Below, piece by piece: positions 31,581-41,357 of a stretch of 64,000 nt of DNA; within the stretch, counting starts at the first letter, position 1; every line of letters starts with the position of its first letter. Source of the stretch: an uncultured Latescibacterota bacterium (lineage in GTDB: Bacteria; Latescibacterota; UBA2968); the NCBI GenBank assembly GCA_951812755.1, contig OX638329.1, forward strand, positions 2,279,339 through 2,343,338, in the 5' to 3' direction. The position numbers and the translations under genes are program-made. The notes under the pieces were generated by a model. That model saw only the letters and a list, made by a program, of their open reading frames with translations. It was not told where the DNA came from and searched no databases.

Positions 31581-32555
31581 TCAAAACAGGGAGAGTTGAA
31601 CGGGGTCTTGTTCTATAGTGGGTTCTGTGGTGGGTTGTCTGGCAGGTCTGTCATTGGGATAGCACACGGCTTTGAAGGGGCAGGTGGTACACAGGTGGGT
31701 GTTTGTCGTCATTGGGAAGGTGTCTTGCGAGGCGGTATTTTGCTCGGGGTCGTCGAGGAGGGCGCGCATTTTCTGGACGCTCTCGGTGACAAAGATACGG
31801 GTCTGGTCGAGGTCGTCGGGAGAGAGGTCTAACGTTTGCTCGGTGTTGGTTTGCAGGTAGATGTCCTGAAGTTGCAGGTCGGATAATGCGACGCCCCATT
31901 GCGAGGTGGCGTACAGGGCGTACACAGCGAGTTGGTGGCGGTCGGCCTGGCGTTCGCGCCCGGTTTTCCAGTCGAAGATATAGACAGACTTGTCGCGGCG
32001 AATTGCCACGTCGAGCACGACCCAGATTTTGGTATTGGCAAGGGTAAAATCTGTGAGGTCCTCAATGGTGAGATAGTCTTCGGGGCCAGCAGATTGCAGG
32101 GTGGCGTAGGCATTGGAGGCGAAAAAAGCATTGAGACTCGTCGAGATGTGATTGGCCGAATTGTTCTGATCGGTTTCGGTAAAGGGTTCGTTGTAATAGT
32201 GTTCAAACAAATTGGTGTATTGAGAGGCTGAATAGCGCCAGCGCTGTTCTTCGGAAACCAGCAGGTGTTGACCGAATAGTTTTTGGGCGAAGGTCTTGAT
32301 TTCTGACGGATGGATAGGACGTCCCACTTGTAGTGCCCTGATCTCATGGCTGATGGCGTCGTGAACCACGGTACCGACGAGTTGCGGTACTGTGGTTATT
32401 TTTTTCAGGCGATAGAGCAACTGGGTCTGCGCGTCTGCGTCTTTGTTCCAGCCGCCCCAACTGCCGTAGTAGTTGTAGTAGTATTGTCGCTTGCACGAGT
32501 CAAACATGCGATGGCGCGATGGCGACCAGGAAAATTCGTTTTGGAAATTGGACAT
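31581..32555 (-). CDS. RecB/Cas4-like PD-(D/E)XK nuclease with Fe-S cysteines
   Basis: A 324-residue protein: RMFDSCKRQYYYNYYG near the start, VGTVVHDAISHEI, VVLDVAIRRDKSVYIFDWKTG (Asp, then Asp-x-Lys) and RHQLAVYALYA with the conserved Gln, and the C-terminal CTTCPFKAVC. The one early Cys and three late Cys fit a 4Fe-4S nuclease of the AddB/Cas4 group. It may assist repair or defence. I use the ATG at 32555; a GTG at 32603 is possible but overlaps aroA. The 31415-31580 gap before the WYL gene holds only GC-rich dispersed repeat-like sequence. Confidence 0.8.
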   Translation of the reverse strand: MSNFQNEFSWSPSRHRMFDSCKRQYYYNYYGSWGGWNKDADAQTQLLYRLKKITTVPQLVGTVVHDAISHEIRALQVGRPIHPSEIKTFAQKLFGQHLLVSEEQRWRYSASQYTNLFEHYYNEPFTETDQNNSANHISTSLNAFFASNAYATLQSAGPEDYLTIEDLTDFTLANTKIWVVLDVAIRRDKSVYIFDWKTGRERQADRHQLAVYALYATSQWGVALSDLQLQDIYLQTNTEQTLDLSPDDLDQTRIFVTESVQKMRALLDDPEQNTASQDTFPMTTNTHLCTTCPFKAVCYPNDRPARQPTTEPTIEQDPVQLSLF

Positions 32556-32586
32556 GGAAAAACGGGGGCTGGGGGTTAGGGGCTGG

Positions 32587-33915
32587 TTAGGTGGTCCTCT
32601 CACGTCTTGTATCTTTGTGTCTTTGTGTCTCTGTGTGAGGCCCTCTCACCTCTTTTAAGACATCAAAATACGTCGGAAATGTTTTGTTGACGCAGTCGGG
32701 GTCGTTTATGACAATACCGGGGATTTTCAGTCCAATCAGCGATAGGCTCATCGCCATGCGGTGATCGTCGTACGTGTCGAGTGCCGCGGGTTGGATGTGG
32801 TCTGCTGGATAGACTGTGAGGCCATCGGCGCGGGTATCAACGCGCACGCCGAGCTTGTTCAGTTCGGTTTTGAGTGCGGCGATGCGATCGGTTTCATGGA
32901 GGCGGAGGACGGCTACGTTGTGTACGCTGATTGGATCAGAGGCAAACGGGGCCAGAGCGCACAGGGTTGGCACGATGTCGGGCGTGGCGTTCATGTCGAT
33001 GTCGAGGCCCGACAGACGGCCCGTGCCGCGCACTTCAATGCCTTCGGGATCTTTGCTCACGTCACAGCCCATTTGGGATAGGATATCGACAAAGCCAATA
33101 TCGCCCTGGATGGATTGCGCCGTTAAATGGGGTACGCGTACGCGACCGCGAGTAAGTGCGGCTGCGGCATAAAAATAAGAGGCGTTGGACGCATCGGGTT
33201 CGATCTGATATATGCGGGAATGATAGCGCTGGCCTGCGCGCACGGTGAACGAGCGGTAGTTATTGTTGGTGACTTCAATGCCGAAGTCGCGCATGACGGC
33301 AATGGTGAGGTCGATATACGGTTTGGATACGAGGTCGCCTTTGACGTGGATTTCGACATCACTTTGGGCGTAGGAAGCCACTTGAAGCAGAGCCGTGAAA
33401 TACTGGCTGCTTTTGCTGCCGTTCATGGTGGTGCGCCCGCCTTTGAGGCCAGAGGCGACGATGAGCGCGGGAGGGCATAGCCCGTCCTTGCCTTCACAAC
33501 GCGCGGTTACGCCGAGGGGCGTGAGGCCGTCGAGGAGGTCCTGGATGGGGCGCTCGCGCATCCGTTCGACGCCGTCTATGGTATAAGTTCCAGCACCCAG
33601 GCCGAGATATGCCGCGAGAAAGCGCGCTGAGGTGCCGGAGTTGCCAATGTGGAGTTTTGCGTGATCAGCGGGAATAAGCCCACCTGTGCCATAGACGCGA
33701 AATGCGGCCTCTGATGCTTCTACGCGAATGCCCAGATCGCGCAGGGCATTTGCCATATACCGCGTGTCGTCGCTCATGAGTGCGTTTTTGAGATAACTGA
33801 CACCATCTGCAAGCGCGGCAATTAGCAGAACGCGGTTGGTGATGCTTTTGGAACCTGGAATAGCAATATCTGCATCGACCGGGGCTGTCATGGGTTGAAT
33901 TTCAAGAGTTTTCAT
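32587..33915 (-). CDS. aroA: 3-phosphoshikimate 1-carboxyvinyltransferase (EPSP synthase)
   Basis: A 442-residue EPSP synthase of the shikimate pathway, joining shikimate 3-phosphate and phosphoenolpyruvate. Seen: IPGSKSITNRVLL, GNSGTSARFLAAYLG, SKSSQYFTALL, LHETDRIAALKTEL and YDDHRMAMSLSLIGL. The last 18 or so residues (PHTETQRHKDTRRERTT) are not part of the family; they are encoded by a CTTTGTGTCTTTGTGTCTC repeat (about 32606-32635), so the natural stop seems to have been replaced by read-in to a dispersed repeat. The next minus-strand gene, the RecB-like nuclease, follows within 32 bp. Confidence 0.95.
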   Translation of the reverse strand: MKTLEIQPMTAPVDADIAIPGSKSITNRVLLIAALADGVSYLKNALMSDDTRYMANALRDLGIRVEASEAAFRVYGTGGLIPADHAKLHIGNSGTSARFLAAYLGLGAGTYTIDGVERMRERPIQDLLDGLTPLGVTARCEGKDGLCPPALIVASGLKGGRTTMNGSKSSQYFTALLQVASYAQSDVEIHVKGDLVSKPYIDLTIAVMRDFGIEVTNNNYRSFTVRAGQRYHSRIYQIEPDASNASYFYAAAALTRGRVRVPHLTAQSIQGDIGFVDILSQMGCDVSKDPEGIEVRGTGRLSGLDIDMNATPDIVPTLCALAPFASDPISVHNVAVLRLHETDRIAALKTELNKLGVRVDTRADGLTVYPADHIQPAALDTYDDHRMAMSLSLIGLKIPGIVINDPDCVNKTFPTYFDVLKEVRGPHTETQRHKDTRRERTT

Positions 33916-33929
33916 AGATATGAAGATAA

Positions 33930-34135
33930 ATTAAAAATTAAAAATTAGAAATTAAAAATGTCCTGTTCTAATGGCGTTACACCCTGCCATTCTGTCGCTT
34001 GATTTTTCTTGCTACTGGTTTTAGATTAAAAGCCACAAACTCTCTCCCATTTTCCTCCCCTGATTCTATCTCTTCACTCAGAGTTCACCCGCTTTAATCC
34101 GTGTTCATCTGTGTTTATCTGTGGTTGCTTTTAAT
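33930..34135. repeat. Intergenic dispersed repeats between aroA and dnaE
   Basis: The 236-bp divergent gap holds an AATTAAAAATTAGAAATTAA run at about 33930-33958 and, at about 34091-34130, AATCCGTGTTCATCTGTGTT followed by TATCTGTGG, a well-known kind of dispersed intergenic sequence in environmental genomes. No gene is seen. Confidence 0.45.
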
Positions 34136-34151
34136 TTACGGGAGCGTGTTG

Positions 34152-37100
34152 ATGAAATCTTCTGACTTTGTCCATTTGCACAGCCATACTATGTACAGCC
34201 TGCTCGATGGCGCGTCCAGAATAGAAGATATTGCCCAGGTAGCCGCCGAATGGGGCATGCCTGCGGTTGCGATGACCGATCACGGCAATCTTTTTGGCGC
34301 TATTGATTTTTATCGCGCGATGAGAGATGTAGGTGTCAATCCGATTATCGGGTGCGAAGTTTATTGCGCGCTTGGGAGCCGATTTGACAGAAAATCTGCG
34401 GCGGGTCTTCAGGGCAGTTCAAACCATCTGGTTTTGCTGGTAAAAAATTATACGGGTTATAAAAATCTGATCAAGCTGGTGTCTGCGGGATATCTCGAGG
34501 GTTTTTATTATAATCCGCGTATAGATAAAGACTTGTTGCGCCAGCATTCGGAAGGGCTGATTTGCCTGTCGGCGTGTGTCGGAGGCGAGATCCCCTATTT
34601 GATCGAACGCGAGGGATATAAGGCGGCGCAAAAGGCCGTGGAAACGTATCTCGATATTTTTGGCGATGATTATTATCTCGAGATTCAGCGGCACGGTATT
34701 GACAAAGAAAAAAAGATCAATCCCGGATTGGTCAAGTTGCACAAGGAGATGGGGGTGCCCCTGGTGGCGACCAATGATTCGCATTTTACGCGCGCCGAAG
34801 ATCACGAAGCGCATGCGGCTCTGGTCGCTATTCAGACGGGCAAGACATTGGACGATCCCAAGCGCCTGTGTTATCCCGAGGGCGTGTATTTTAAGTCGGC
34901 AGAAGAGATGTACGAGCTGTTTCAAGATATGCCGCATGTTTTGGAACCCACGCTTGAGATTGCCGAGAAATGCAATCTGGAGATTTCATTTAATGAGTAC
35001 CACGCGCCCGATTTTCCTTTGCCAGAGCGTTATGAGTCTGCCAGCGATTATCTGGGCGATCTGGCGCGTGAGGGCATGGAGGCGCGGTGTAAATCTGTGA
35101 CTTCTGAGCATGAGGAACGCCTGAAGTTCGAGTTGGGCGTGATCGATCAGACGGGATATCCGGGCTATTTTTTGATTTTGCACGATGTGGTGCAGTTTTC
35201 CAATGCCTCTGGCATTCGCGCAGGTGCGCGCGGGTCTGCGGTGAGCAGCCTGGTGGCTTATGCGCTGGGTATTACAGCTGTAGATCCCATTGAATACGGA
35301 CTGGTGTTTGAGCGGTTTTTGAATCCCGAGCGCATCTCGCCGCCCGATATAGATCTCGATATTGCCGACCGCGACCGCGAGCAGGTCATCGATTACGTGG
35401 TGCAAAAATACGGGCGCGACAATGTGTGTCAGGTCATTACGTTTGGGACAATGGGTGCGAAGGGCGTGATCCGCGATGTGGGGCGGGTGTTGGACCGGCC
35501 ATTTGCAGATGTCGATAGAATTTCAAAATTGGTACCCGCAGAATTGAAGGTGACACTCGATAAAGCGCTCGATCAGGTGCCCGAGTTGCGTCAGATTGCT
35601 GAAGATGGGGACATGGGGCAAAAGATGATCGGCATAGGAAAGCAACTCGAAGGGCTGGCGCGCCATGCGTCGATTCACGCGGCTGCGGTGGTGATTACGC
35701 CCGAGCCTGTGACCGAGTTTATGCCCGTTTATAAAGCGCCCAAAGGCGGCGAGGTGATGACGCAGTACAATATGCACCATGTGGAAGACCTGGGTTTTTT
35801 GAAGATGGATTTTTTGGGAATTCGCAATCTGACGGTGATTGACGATGCTGTGAAGATGGTGAAGAAAAATTACGGCGCGGATGTGGATGTGGATAATTTG
35901 CCTCTGGACGATGAGGCGACCTATCGCCTGTTTGGCCGGGGAGATACGACCGGGATATTCCAGTTTGAGAGCACGGGAATGAAGGGCTATTTGCAACAAC
36001 TGCAGCCGGATACGATTGGCGATATTATTGCGATGAACGCGCTGTATCGCCCGGGACCGATGCAGTACATTCCCAATTATATCGATCGCAAGCACGGACG
36101 GGAGGAAGTGACTTATGACGACGAGAAGATGCGCCCGGCTCTGGAGGAGACGTACGGCATTATTACTTACCAGGAGCAAGTGCAGCGCCTGTGCCGCGAT
36201 CTGGCCGGATTTACACTTGCCAAAGCCGATGGTATCCGCAAAGCCATGGGAAAAAAATTGGCCGATGTTATGGAACAGTATAAGCTCGAATTTTTAGAGG
36301 GTGCCAGTGCCAATGGCGTTAAAGAAGTGGTTGCACAACAGATATGGCGAGATATCGAGGTCTTCTCGGGCTACGGGTTCAACAAGGCGCACAGTGCGGG
36401 CTATTCGATGGTGGCTTACCAGTGCGCGTATCTCAAGGCACATTATCCAGCCGAATTTATGGCGGCGAACCTCAACAGTGAAATTGGCAATATTGAGCGT
36501 CTGGTCGTTCTGGTTGAAGAATGCCGACGGATGGATCTGGACGTATTGCCTCCGGATGTGAATGAAGGGCAGGTCGATTTTATGGCTGCCAAAAACGAGA
36601 TTCGAATGGGTATGGCTGCCATTCGCAATGTGGGGCGCAGCGCGGTTCAAGCGATTGTTGCGGCGTGTGAAGCAGATGGTCCTTTTGAGTCGCTATTTGA
36701 TTTTTGCGACCGCGTGGATTCTCAGGCTGTGAACAGGCGGTGTATTGAAAGTCTGATTAAAGCCGGTGCTTATGATTGCGTGCCAGGGCATCGCGCGCAG
36801 TTGTTCGAAGCCTTAGATCGCGCACTGGAGATGGCGCAATCTGCACAGATGGATCGCGCGCGCGGGCAAATTTCCATGTTTGAAATGGTCGAGATGCAAA
36901 CGCAGGTGGTAAATGACCGCTCGTTGCCCGAGGTTGAGGAATGGACCGAGCGCGAACGCCTCGCTTATGAAAAAGATATGCTGGGTTTTTATCTTTCGGG
37001 GCATCCTCTGGAACGCTACAGAACCGATTTGGCGGAAATGGGGATGCGGTCGGTAAATGATCTGGAGGGATTGCCCGATGGCGCTGAGGTGCAGATTGGG

Positions 37101-37658
37101 GGCGTGTTGACCGAGATCAAACCGCATACGACGCGCAATGGCCAGCCCATGGCTTTTGGCACGCTGGAAGATTTGAGCGGCACGGTTGACCTGGTGGTGT
37201 TTTCCGATAATTTTGAAAAATTGCGCGAGCAACTGCTGGTCGATGAAATGGTGGTTTTGCAAGGTCGGTTTTCCGCACGCAATGGCCGGTCTTCGGTGCA
37301 GGTTGAAAATGTGATGCCCATTGAGCAGGCGCGCGAACAATTGGCCGATACCGTCAATGTGTTATTGCCGGGCGATTTAATTCGGATGGAACGACTCAAG
37401 TCTTTGCATACTGTGTGTCTGAGACATCCGGGCGACTGTCAGTTGCGGTTGCATCTGAAATTGGAGCGCGACCATTCCACTGTTGTCCTGTCCCGCCAGG
37501 TTCAAGTGTTGCCTTCCGATGCCCTGTTGCGCGAAATTGCCGAACTCACGGGCGGCAGGGGCAATGCATGGGTATCGACCGAGGCGGGGCGTGCCCGACG
37601 CGCAGCGAGACGCCAATCCGATGATCTGGTCCTGGAGGGTGGACTTGTAACGGCGTGA
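34152..37658 (+). CDS. dnaE: DNA polymerase III subunit alpha
   Basis: A 1168-residue replicative polymerase: an N-terminal PHP domain (FVHLHSHTMYSLLDGASR), the polymerase core with RGSAVSSLVAYALGI, the active-site PPDIDLDIADRDRE, GMKGYLQQLQPD, and the C-terminal helix-hairpin-helix plus OB-fold part (VQIGGVLTEIKPHTTRNG). Length is normal for DnaE. The ATG at 34152 has GGGAG eight bases upstream and starts the PHP domain properly; the frame opens 17 codons earlier within a dispersed repeat. Closed by the stem at 37694. Confidence 0.95.
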   Translation: MKSSDFVHLHSHTMYSLLDGASRIEDIAQVAAEWGMPAVAMTDHGNLFGAIDFYRAMRDVGVNPIIGCEVYCALGSRFDRKSAAGLQGSSNHLVLLVKNYTGYKNLIKLVSAGYLEGFYYNPRIDKDLLRQHSEGLICLSACVGGEIPYLIEREGYKAAQKAVETYLDIFGDDYYLEIQRHGIDKEKKINPGLVKLHKEMGVPLVATNDSHFTRAEDHEAHAALVAIQTGKTLDDPKRLCYPEGVYFKSAEEMYELFQDMPHVLEPTLEIAEKCNLEISFNEYHAPDFPLPERYESASDYLGDLAREGMEARCKSVTSEHEERLKFELGVIDQTGYPGYFLILHDVVQFSNASGIRAGARGSAVSSLVAYALGITAVDPIEYGLVFERFLNPERISPPDIDLDIADRDREQVIDYVVQKYGRDNVCQVITFGTMGAKGVIRDVGRVLDRPFADVDRISKLVPAELKVTLDKALDQVPELRQIAEDGDMGQKMIGIGKQLEGLARHASIHAAAVVITPEPVTEFMPVYKAPKGGEVMTQYNMHHVEDLGFLKMDFLGIRNLTVIDDAVKMVKKNYGADVDVDNLPLDDEATYRLFGRGDTTGIFQFESTGMKGYLQQLQPDTIGDIIAMNALYRPGPMQYIPNYIDRKHGREEVTYDDEKMRPALEETYGIITYQEQVQRLCRDLAGFTLAKADGIRKAMGKKLADVMEQYKLEFLEGASANGVKEVVAQQIWRDIEVFSGYGFNKAHSAGYSMVAYQCAYLKAHYPAEFMAANLNSEIGNIERLVVLVEECRRMDLDVLPPDVNEGQVDFMAAKNEIRMGMAAIRNVGRSAVQAIVAACEADGPFESLFDFCDRVDSQAVNRRCIESLIKAGAYDCVPGHRAQLFEALDRALEMAQSAQMDRARGQISMFEMVEMQTQVVNDRSLPEVEEWTERERLAYEKDMLGFYLSGHPLERYRTDLAEMGMRSVNDLEGLPDGAEVQIGGVLTEIKPHTTRNGQPMAFGTLEDLSGTVDLVVFSDNFEKLREQLLVDEMVVLQGRFSARNGRSSVQVENVMPIEQAREQLADTVNVLLPGDLIRMERLKSLHTVCLRHPGDCQLRLHLKLERDHSTVVLSRQVQVLPSDALLREIAELTGGRGNAWVSTEAGRARRAARRQSDDLVLEGGLVTA

Positions 37659-37693
37659 TGAGAGGCGGGAAGCATCCGCAGATGACGCAGATA

Positions 37694-37726
37694 AAAGGCG
37701 AGGGGCCGGAGGCCTCTCGCCTTTTA
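37694..37726. terminator. Bidirectional terminator between dnaE and rodA
   Basis: AAAAGGCGAGGGGCC, a two-base loop, then AGGCCTCTCGCCTTTT: a long GC-rich stem with A-run and T-run at its sides, so it can stop transcription from both converging genes. It is followed by two copies of ACGTCTTACATCTC. Confidence 0.8.
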
Positions 37727-37761
37727 CGTCTTACATCTCACGTCTTACATCTCACTTGCTT

Positions 37762-38982
37762 TTAATAATCCTCATACCTGTTGGCATAAATGTTGAGCAA
37801 CAGACCAATGAGAACCATATTTGTGATGAGGGTGGAACCACCGTAGCTCAGGAAGGGCAACGGAAGGCCCGTGACGGGCATAATGCCGATAGTCATGCCG
37901 ATGTTGACAAAAATGTGGAAGAGGAGAATGGTCGCCAGCCCAATAGCGGTCAAGCTGGAGAAACGGTTTTTGGTCTGTACGGCAATGGACAAGGCGCGCC
38001 ATAAGATGAATATAAACAATGCCAAAACCAAGAAGGCACCGATAAATCCAAATTCTTCACATATAACAGAAAAAATAAAATCGGTGTGTTGTTCGGGTAA
38101 AAAGGCGAGTTTGGTTTGTGTGCCTTCTAAAAATCCCTTGCCCGTGAGGCCACCAGATCCAATGGCGATTTTGGACTGAATGACCTGATAACCCGCGCCG
38201 AGTTTGTCCATATCGGGGTCGAGAAAGGTGAGGATGCGGCGTTTTTGGTAGTCGTGGAGTTTGTTTTCCCACATATAAGGTGCTATGACGGCGACCGCGA
38301 GATTGACCAGTAGCAAGATACTTGCGGTGAATAAACGGGGGCGTTCATAGAAAAGGATACCAATGAGCAGGAGTACCATCGCAACCAGCATCCACGGGTG
38401 AAAAGCACATATCAGGGTGAGGGCAGGAGAGATTAAAAAAAATAAATGCATGGGTCTGGCACCGGCCCAGAAGTACATGGGCAGGATGAGGATGCTAAAA
38501 ACCAGGGCGGTGCCCAGGTCGGGTTGCTTAAAGACGAGCAAGATGGGCACGAGAACGAGCAACAGTGGCGGGATAAAGGCACGTGCACGGGTCAGGTCGC
38601 GGTTGGGATAGGCCAAAAAGCGCGCGAGTACCAGGACGGTCGTTATTTTGGCGAATTCAGAAGGTTGTATGTGAATGGAACCCATGTTGAACCAGCGCCG
38701 GTCACCCAATTCGAGTACGAGTATCAAAAGTGTAACCGTCAGGCCGTAGAGGACATACGCAAAGGCATAAAAAAGTTTAAGGGGAATGACCATGGTAATG
38801 ATCATGGTCATAAACCCGAGCAATGCCCAGATAATTTGCTTTTCATAAATATTGCCAGCCAGGCCCAAATCCCAATTGTAGCTGGCACTGTATATGGTGG
38901 TAATGCCCACACCAATGCCCAGGCATATTGCCGTGAAGAGGCCGATGTCGAGGTCGCGTCGAACAAATAGAGAAAGATTCAC
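37762..38982 (-). CDS. rodA: RodA-type peptidoglycan glycosyltransferase
   Basis: A 406-residue SEDS-family membrane protein with about ten hydrophobic helices. Seen: WFNMGSIHIQPSEFAKI, FKQPDLGTALVF, and the C-terminal MPVTGLPLPFLSYGGSTL signature. It polymerises glycan strands for side-wall growth together with PBP2, encoded directly upstream. The start is GTG at 38982, with GAGG a few bases before it and 22 bp after the mrdA stop; the longer frame to 39135 lies inside mrdA. Confidence 0.93.
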   Translation of the reverse strand: MNLSLFVRRDLDIGLFTAICLGIGVGITTIYSASYNWDLGLAGNIYEKQIIWALLGFMTMIITMVIPLKLFYAFAYVLYGLTVTLLILVLELGDRRWFNMGSIHIQPSEFAKITTVLVLARFLAYPNRDLTRARAFIPPLLLVLVPILLVFKQPDLGTALVFSILILPMYFWAGARPMHLFFLISPALTLICAFHPWMLVAMVLLLIGILFYERPRLFTASILLLVNLAVAVIAPYMWENKLHDYQKRRILTFLDPDMDKLGAGYQVIQSKIAIGSGGLTGKGFLEGTQTKLAFLPEQHTDFIFSVICEEFGFIGAFLVLALFIFILWRALSIAVQTKNRFSSLTAIGLATILLFHIFVNIGMTIGIMPVTGLPLPFLSYGGSTLITNMVLIGLLLNIYANRYEDY

Positions 38983-39004
38983 AACTGCCTCGAAAAATGA
39001 GAGG

Positions 39005-40876
39005 TTACGGGTTATTGACCACAAATAATTCGTTGGTGCGTTTTTGCTTTGGCACAGCGTGTTCAAAATAGGCTTCAAGCGTTTTTTGTGCAATAGGTGC
39101 GGCAACTCTGCCGCCGCCGCCGCCGTTTTCAACAATTACGGCAATGGCAATGCGCGGGTTTTCAGCCGGTGCATAAGCGACAAACCAGGCGTGGTCTTCG
39201 CCATGAGGATTTTGTGCGGTGCCCGTTTTTCCCGCAACGACAATATCGGGTAAACGGGCGCGATGGCCTGTGCCGCCTGGGCTATTGACTACATCTATCA
39301 TTATGCTTCGCACTGTTTCAATGACCGCTTTCGAAATGGGTAGCGACGTGGTTCCACCCTGTGTGCCTTTGATCACATGCGGGGTGGGTAGCTGACCGGT
39401 CGCCAATGCACTTGTATAGCGCGCCACCTGAAGGGGGGTTGCCAGCAGTTCCCCTTGCCCAATGGTCAGGTTGAGCATATTGCCCCCAGCCCAGAAGCCG
39501 TGCCTTTGTTTGTAATAGGCGTGGTCGGGCAGCAGACCGCGTGCTTCACCATCGCCCTCCGAAGCGATGTCGATATTCGTCAATTCACCAAATTTAAACA
39601 TAGCAGCATACCGATGCCAGTTGTCAATGCCCACTCTGAGGCCGAGTTGATAAAAGAATACATCACACGATTTTACGAGTGCTTGCCGCAGGTTGATAGG
39701 TCCACAGCCTCTTTTGTTGTGACATCTAAACCGGCGATTGCCGAAAACCATGCCCCCTGTGCAGGGTCGCAAGCGATATTGATTGGCTTTGAGTATGCCC
39801 ATATCCAAAGCGGCGATTGATGTTATCATTTTGAATACCGAAGCGGGCGGATATTCGCCTTTAAGGCTGCGATTGAGCAAGGGTTTGGATGGGTCTGTTT
39901 GCAAAAGTTGCCACGCTTTGGGGTCTCGGATAGATCGCGGGTGAAACCCAGGTTTGCTGACTATGGCGATGATTTCGCCAGACTGCGGGTGCATCGCTAC
40001 GAGGCTGCCGCGCATGCTGTCTGCAAAGGCGTGCTCGGCGGCATGTTGCACGCGCCAGTCGATAGTGAGCGATAGATCTTCGCCGGGAATAGGGGGGTCT
40101 GTTTTTTCGGGGAAACTGCCCACTTCTCGTCCCTTGGCATTTACTTCGATGTATCTGACGCCCTTATGGCCCCGCATTCGGTCTTCAAACATACGCTCAA
40201 TGCCTCGTTTTCCAATGCGGTCATCGTAGCGATATCCTTCCGCTTTCAGGCGAGAATATTGCGATGCATTGATCAGCCCGATATAGCCCAAAGTATGAGG
40301 TGCTAAGGGAAAGGATTTACTGACGTTGTGCTGCATGTGCGAAAATTCGGTGGATACCGCCGAGGGGGTGTCAAAGATGGGATAGCCCCTGCGAGGTTCG
40401 ATTTGGATTTCTACACCGGGGAAATCATAGCGGTTTTCTTCGATAATGGAAACGGTTTCAAAGTCAACATCGAGTTTGAGGTTGACCGGATCGTAAAAGT
40501 ACCGGTTAGGCGATTGCAATTTTTTTGTTATGGTTTCACAGGGTATATCTACAATTTGCCCGAGGCGTTCGAGAAGTCCATTGCATTTGCCTTCTTCAAT
40601 ATTTGCCAAAAAGCGGGGGGGAATGACCGATATGTTATAAGACGGTCTGTTATCGACCAAAATGATACCATTGCGATCGCGGATCAGGCCGCGATTGGCC
40701 TGGATGATGACGGGCTGCATGGTATTTTTTTCGGATTTGATGCGATACTGTTCCCACTCGGCAATCTGCAACATATAGAGGCGGATGCCCAGTATGCCAA
40801 AGAGAAACGCGATTACGCCTAAAAGAATGCGTGCGCGATGTGTTCGGATGCCGTTATGTGTGAAGTCATTCTGCAT
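39005..40876 (-). CDS. mrdA: Penicillin-binding protein 2 (transpeptidase)
   Basis: A 623-residue class B PBP: one N-terminal membrane helix (LLGVIAFLFGILGIRLYML), a pedestal domain with NRGLIRDRNG, and the transpeptidase domain with PPASVFKM (S-x-x-K), KSCDVFF (S-x-N-like position Ser-Cys-Asp) and KTGTA. It cross-links peptidoglycan during elongation as the partner of RodA. The ATG at 40876 overlaps mreD by 11 bp; a TTG at 40915 is less likely. The S-x-N motif reads S-C-D, as in many PBP2 proteins. Confidence 0.93.
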   Translation of the reverse strand: MQNDFTHNGIRTHRARILLGVIAFLFGILGIRLYMLQIAEWEQYRIKSEKNTMQPVIIQANRGLIRDRNGIILVDNRPSYNISVIPPRFLANIEEGKCNGLLERLGQIVDIPCETITKKLQSPNRYFYDPVNLKLDVDFETVSIIEENRYDFPGVEIQIEPRRGYPIFDTPSAVSTEFSHMQHNVSKSFPLAPHTLGYIGLINASQYSRLKAEGYRYDDRIGKRGIERMFEDRMRGHKGVRYIEVNAKGREVGSFPEKTDPPIPGEDLSLTIDWRVQHAAEHAFADSMRGSLVAMHPQSGEIIAIVSKPGFHPRSIRDPKAWQLLQTDPSKPLLNRSLKGEYPPASVFKMITSIAALDMGILKANQYRLRPCTGGMVFGNRRFRCHNKRGCGPINLRQALVKSCDVFFYQLGLRVGIDNWHRYAAMFKFGELTNIDIASEGDGEARGLLPDHAYYKQRHGFWAGGNMLNLTIGQGELLATPLQVARYTSALATGQLPTPHVIKGTQGGTTSLPISKAVIETVRSIMIDVVNSPGGTGHRARLPDIVVAGKTGTAQNPHGEDHAWFVAYAPAENPRIAIAVIVENGGGGGRVAAPIAQKTLEAYFEHAVPKQKRTNELFVVNNP

Positions 40877-41345
40877 GGGGTTCAATATTGAGAAGTGAGA
40901 AATAGGTGAGGGCAAATGCCAATGCTGTGCCCAACACGGCTGTGTAAAGACTGGTGCCTAATCCGATACTCAAAATCTTGATCGGTTGCAAAGCAACGAG
41001 AAAAAAAATGATATCGTGTAAAAGTGTTGCCGCAAACAAGATGGTAACCTGTGCTCGCAGGGTTTCTGCGGCGATGCCCCCGCGGCTATAACCCGCAAAA
41101 AAACCAATCAGGCTGTTGGCAAGGGCATTGGTGCCCAAACGCGTACCGGAGTCGTATATGTCGATGACCAATCCCGATATAAAACCCAGCACCGTTGCTT
41201 CAATTTGCCCCCGGGTAAAGGCAATAAAAACCAGTATGATGATGACGATATCTGGCGCGATGCCGTAAATGGCGAGACTATCGATCCAGGATGCCTGGAG
41301 AAGTAATGCCAAAAAAATGAACACAATATTGCGGGCGATAATCAT
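40866..41345 (-). CDS. mreD: Rod-shape protein MreD
   Basis: A 159-residue protein with five to six membrane helices (IVFIFLALLLQASWIDSLAI, GFISGLVIDIYDSG with its conserved Asp). Position before mrdA and rodA is typical of the elongasome cluster. No mreB or mreC is found here; MltD precedes it, so those genes must lie elsewhere. Confidence 0.85.
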   Translation of the reverse strand: MIIARNIVFIFLALLLQASWIDSLAIYGIAPDIVIIILVFIAFTRGQIEATVLGFISGLVIDIYDSGTRLGTNALANSLIGFFAGYSRGGIAAETLRAQVTILFAATLLHDIIFFLVALQPIKILSIGLGTSLYTAVLGTALAFALTYFSLLNIEPHAE

Positions 41346-41357
41346 GCTGACCGTTTA

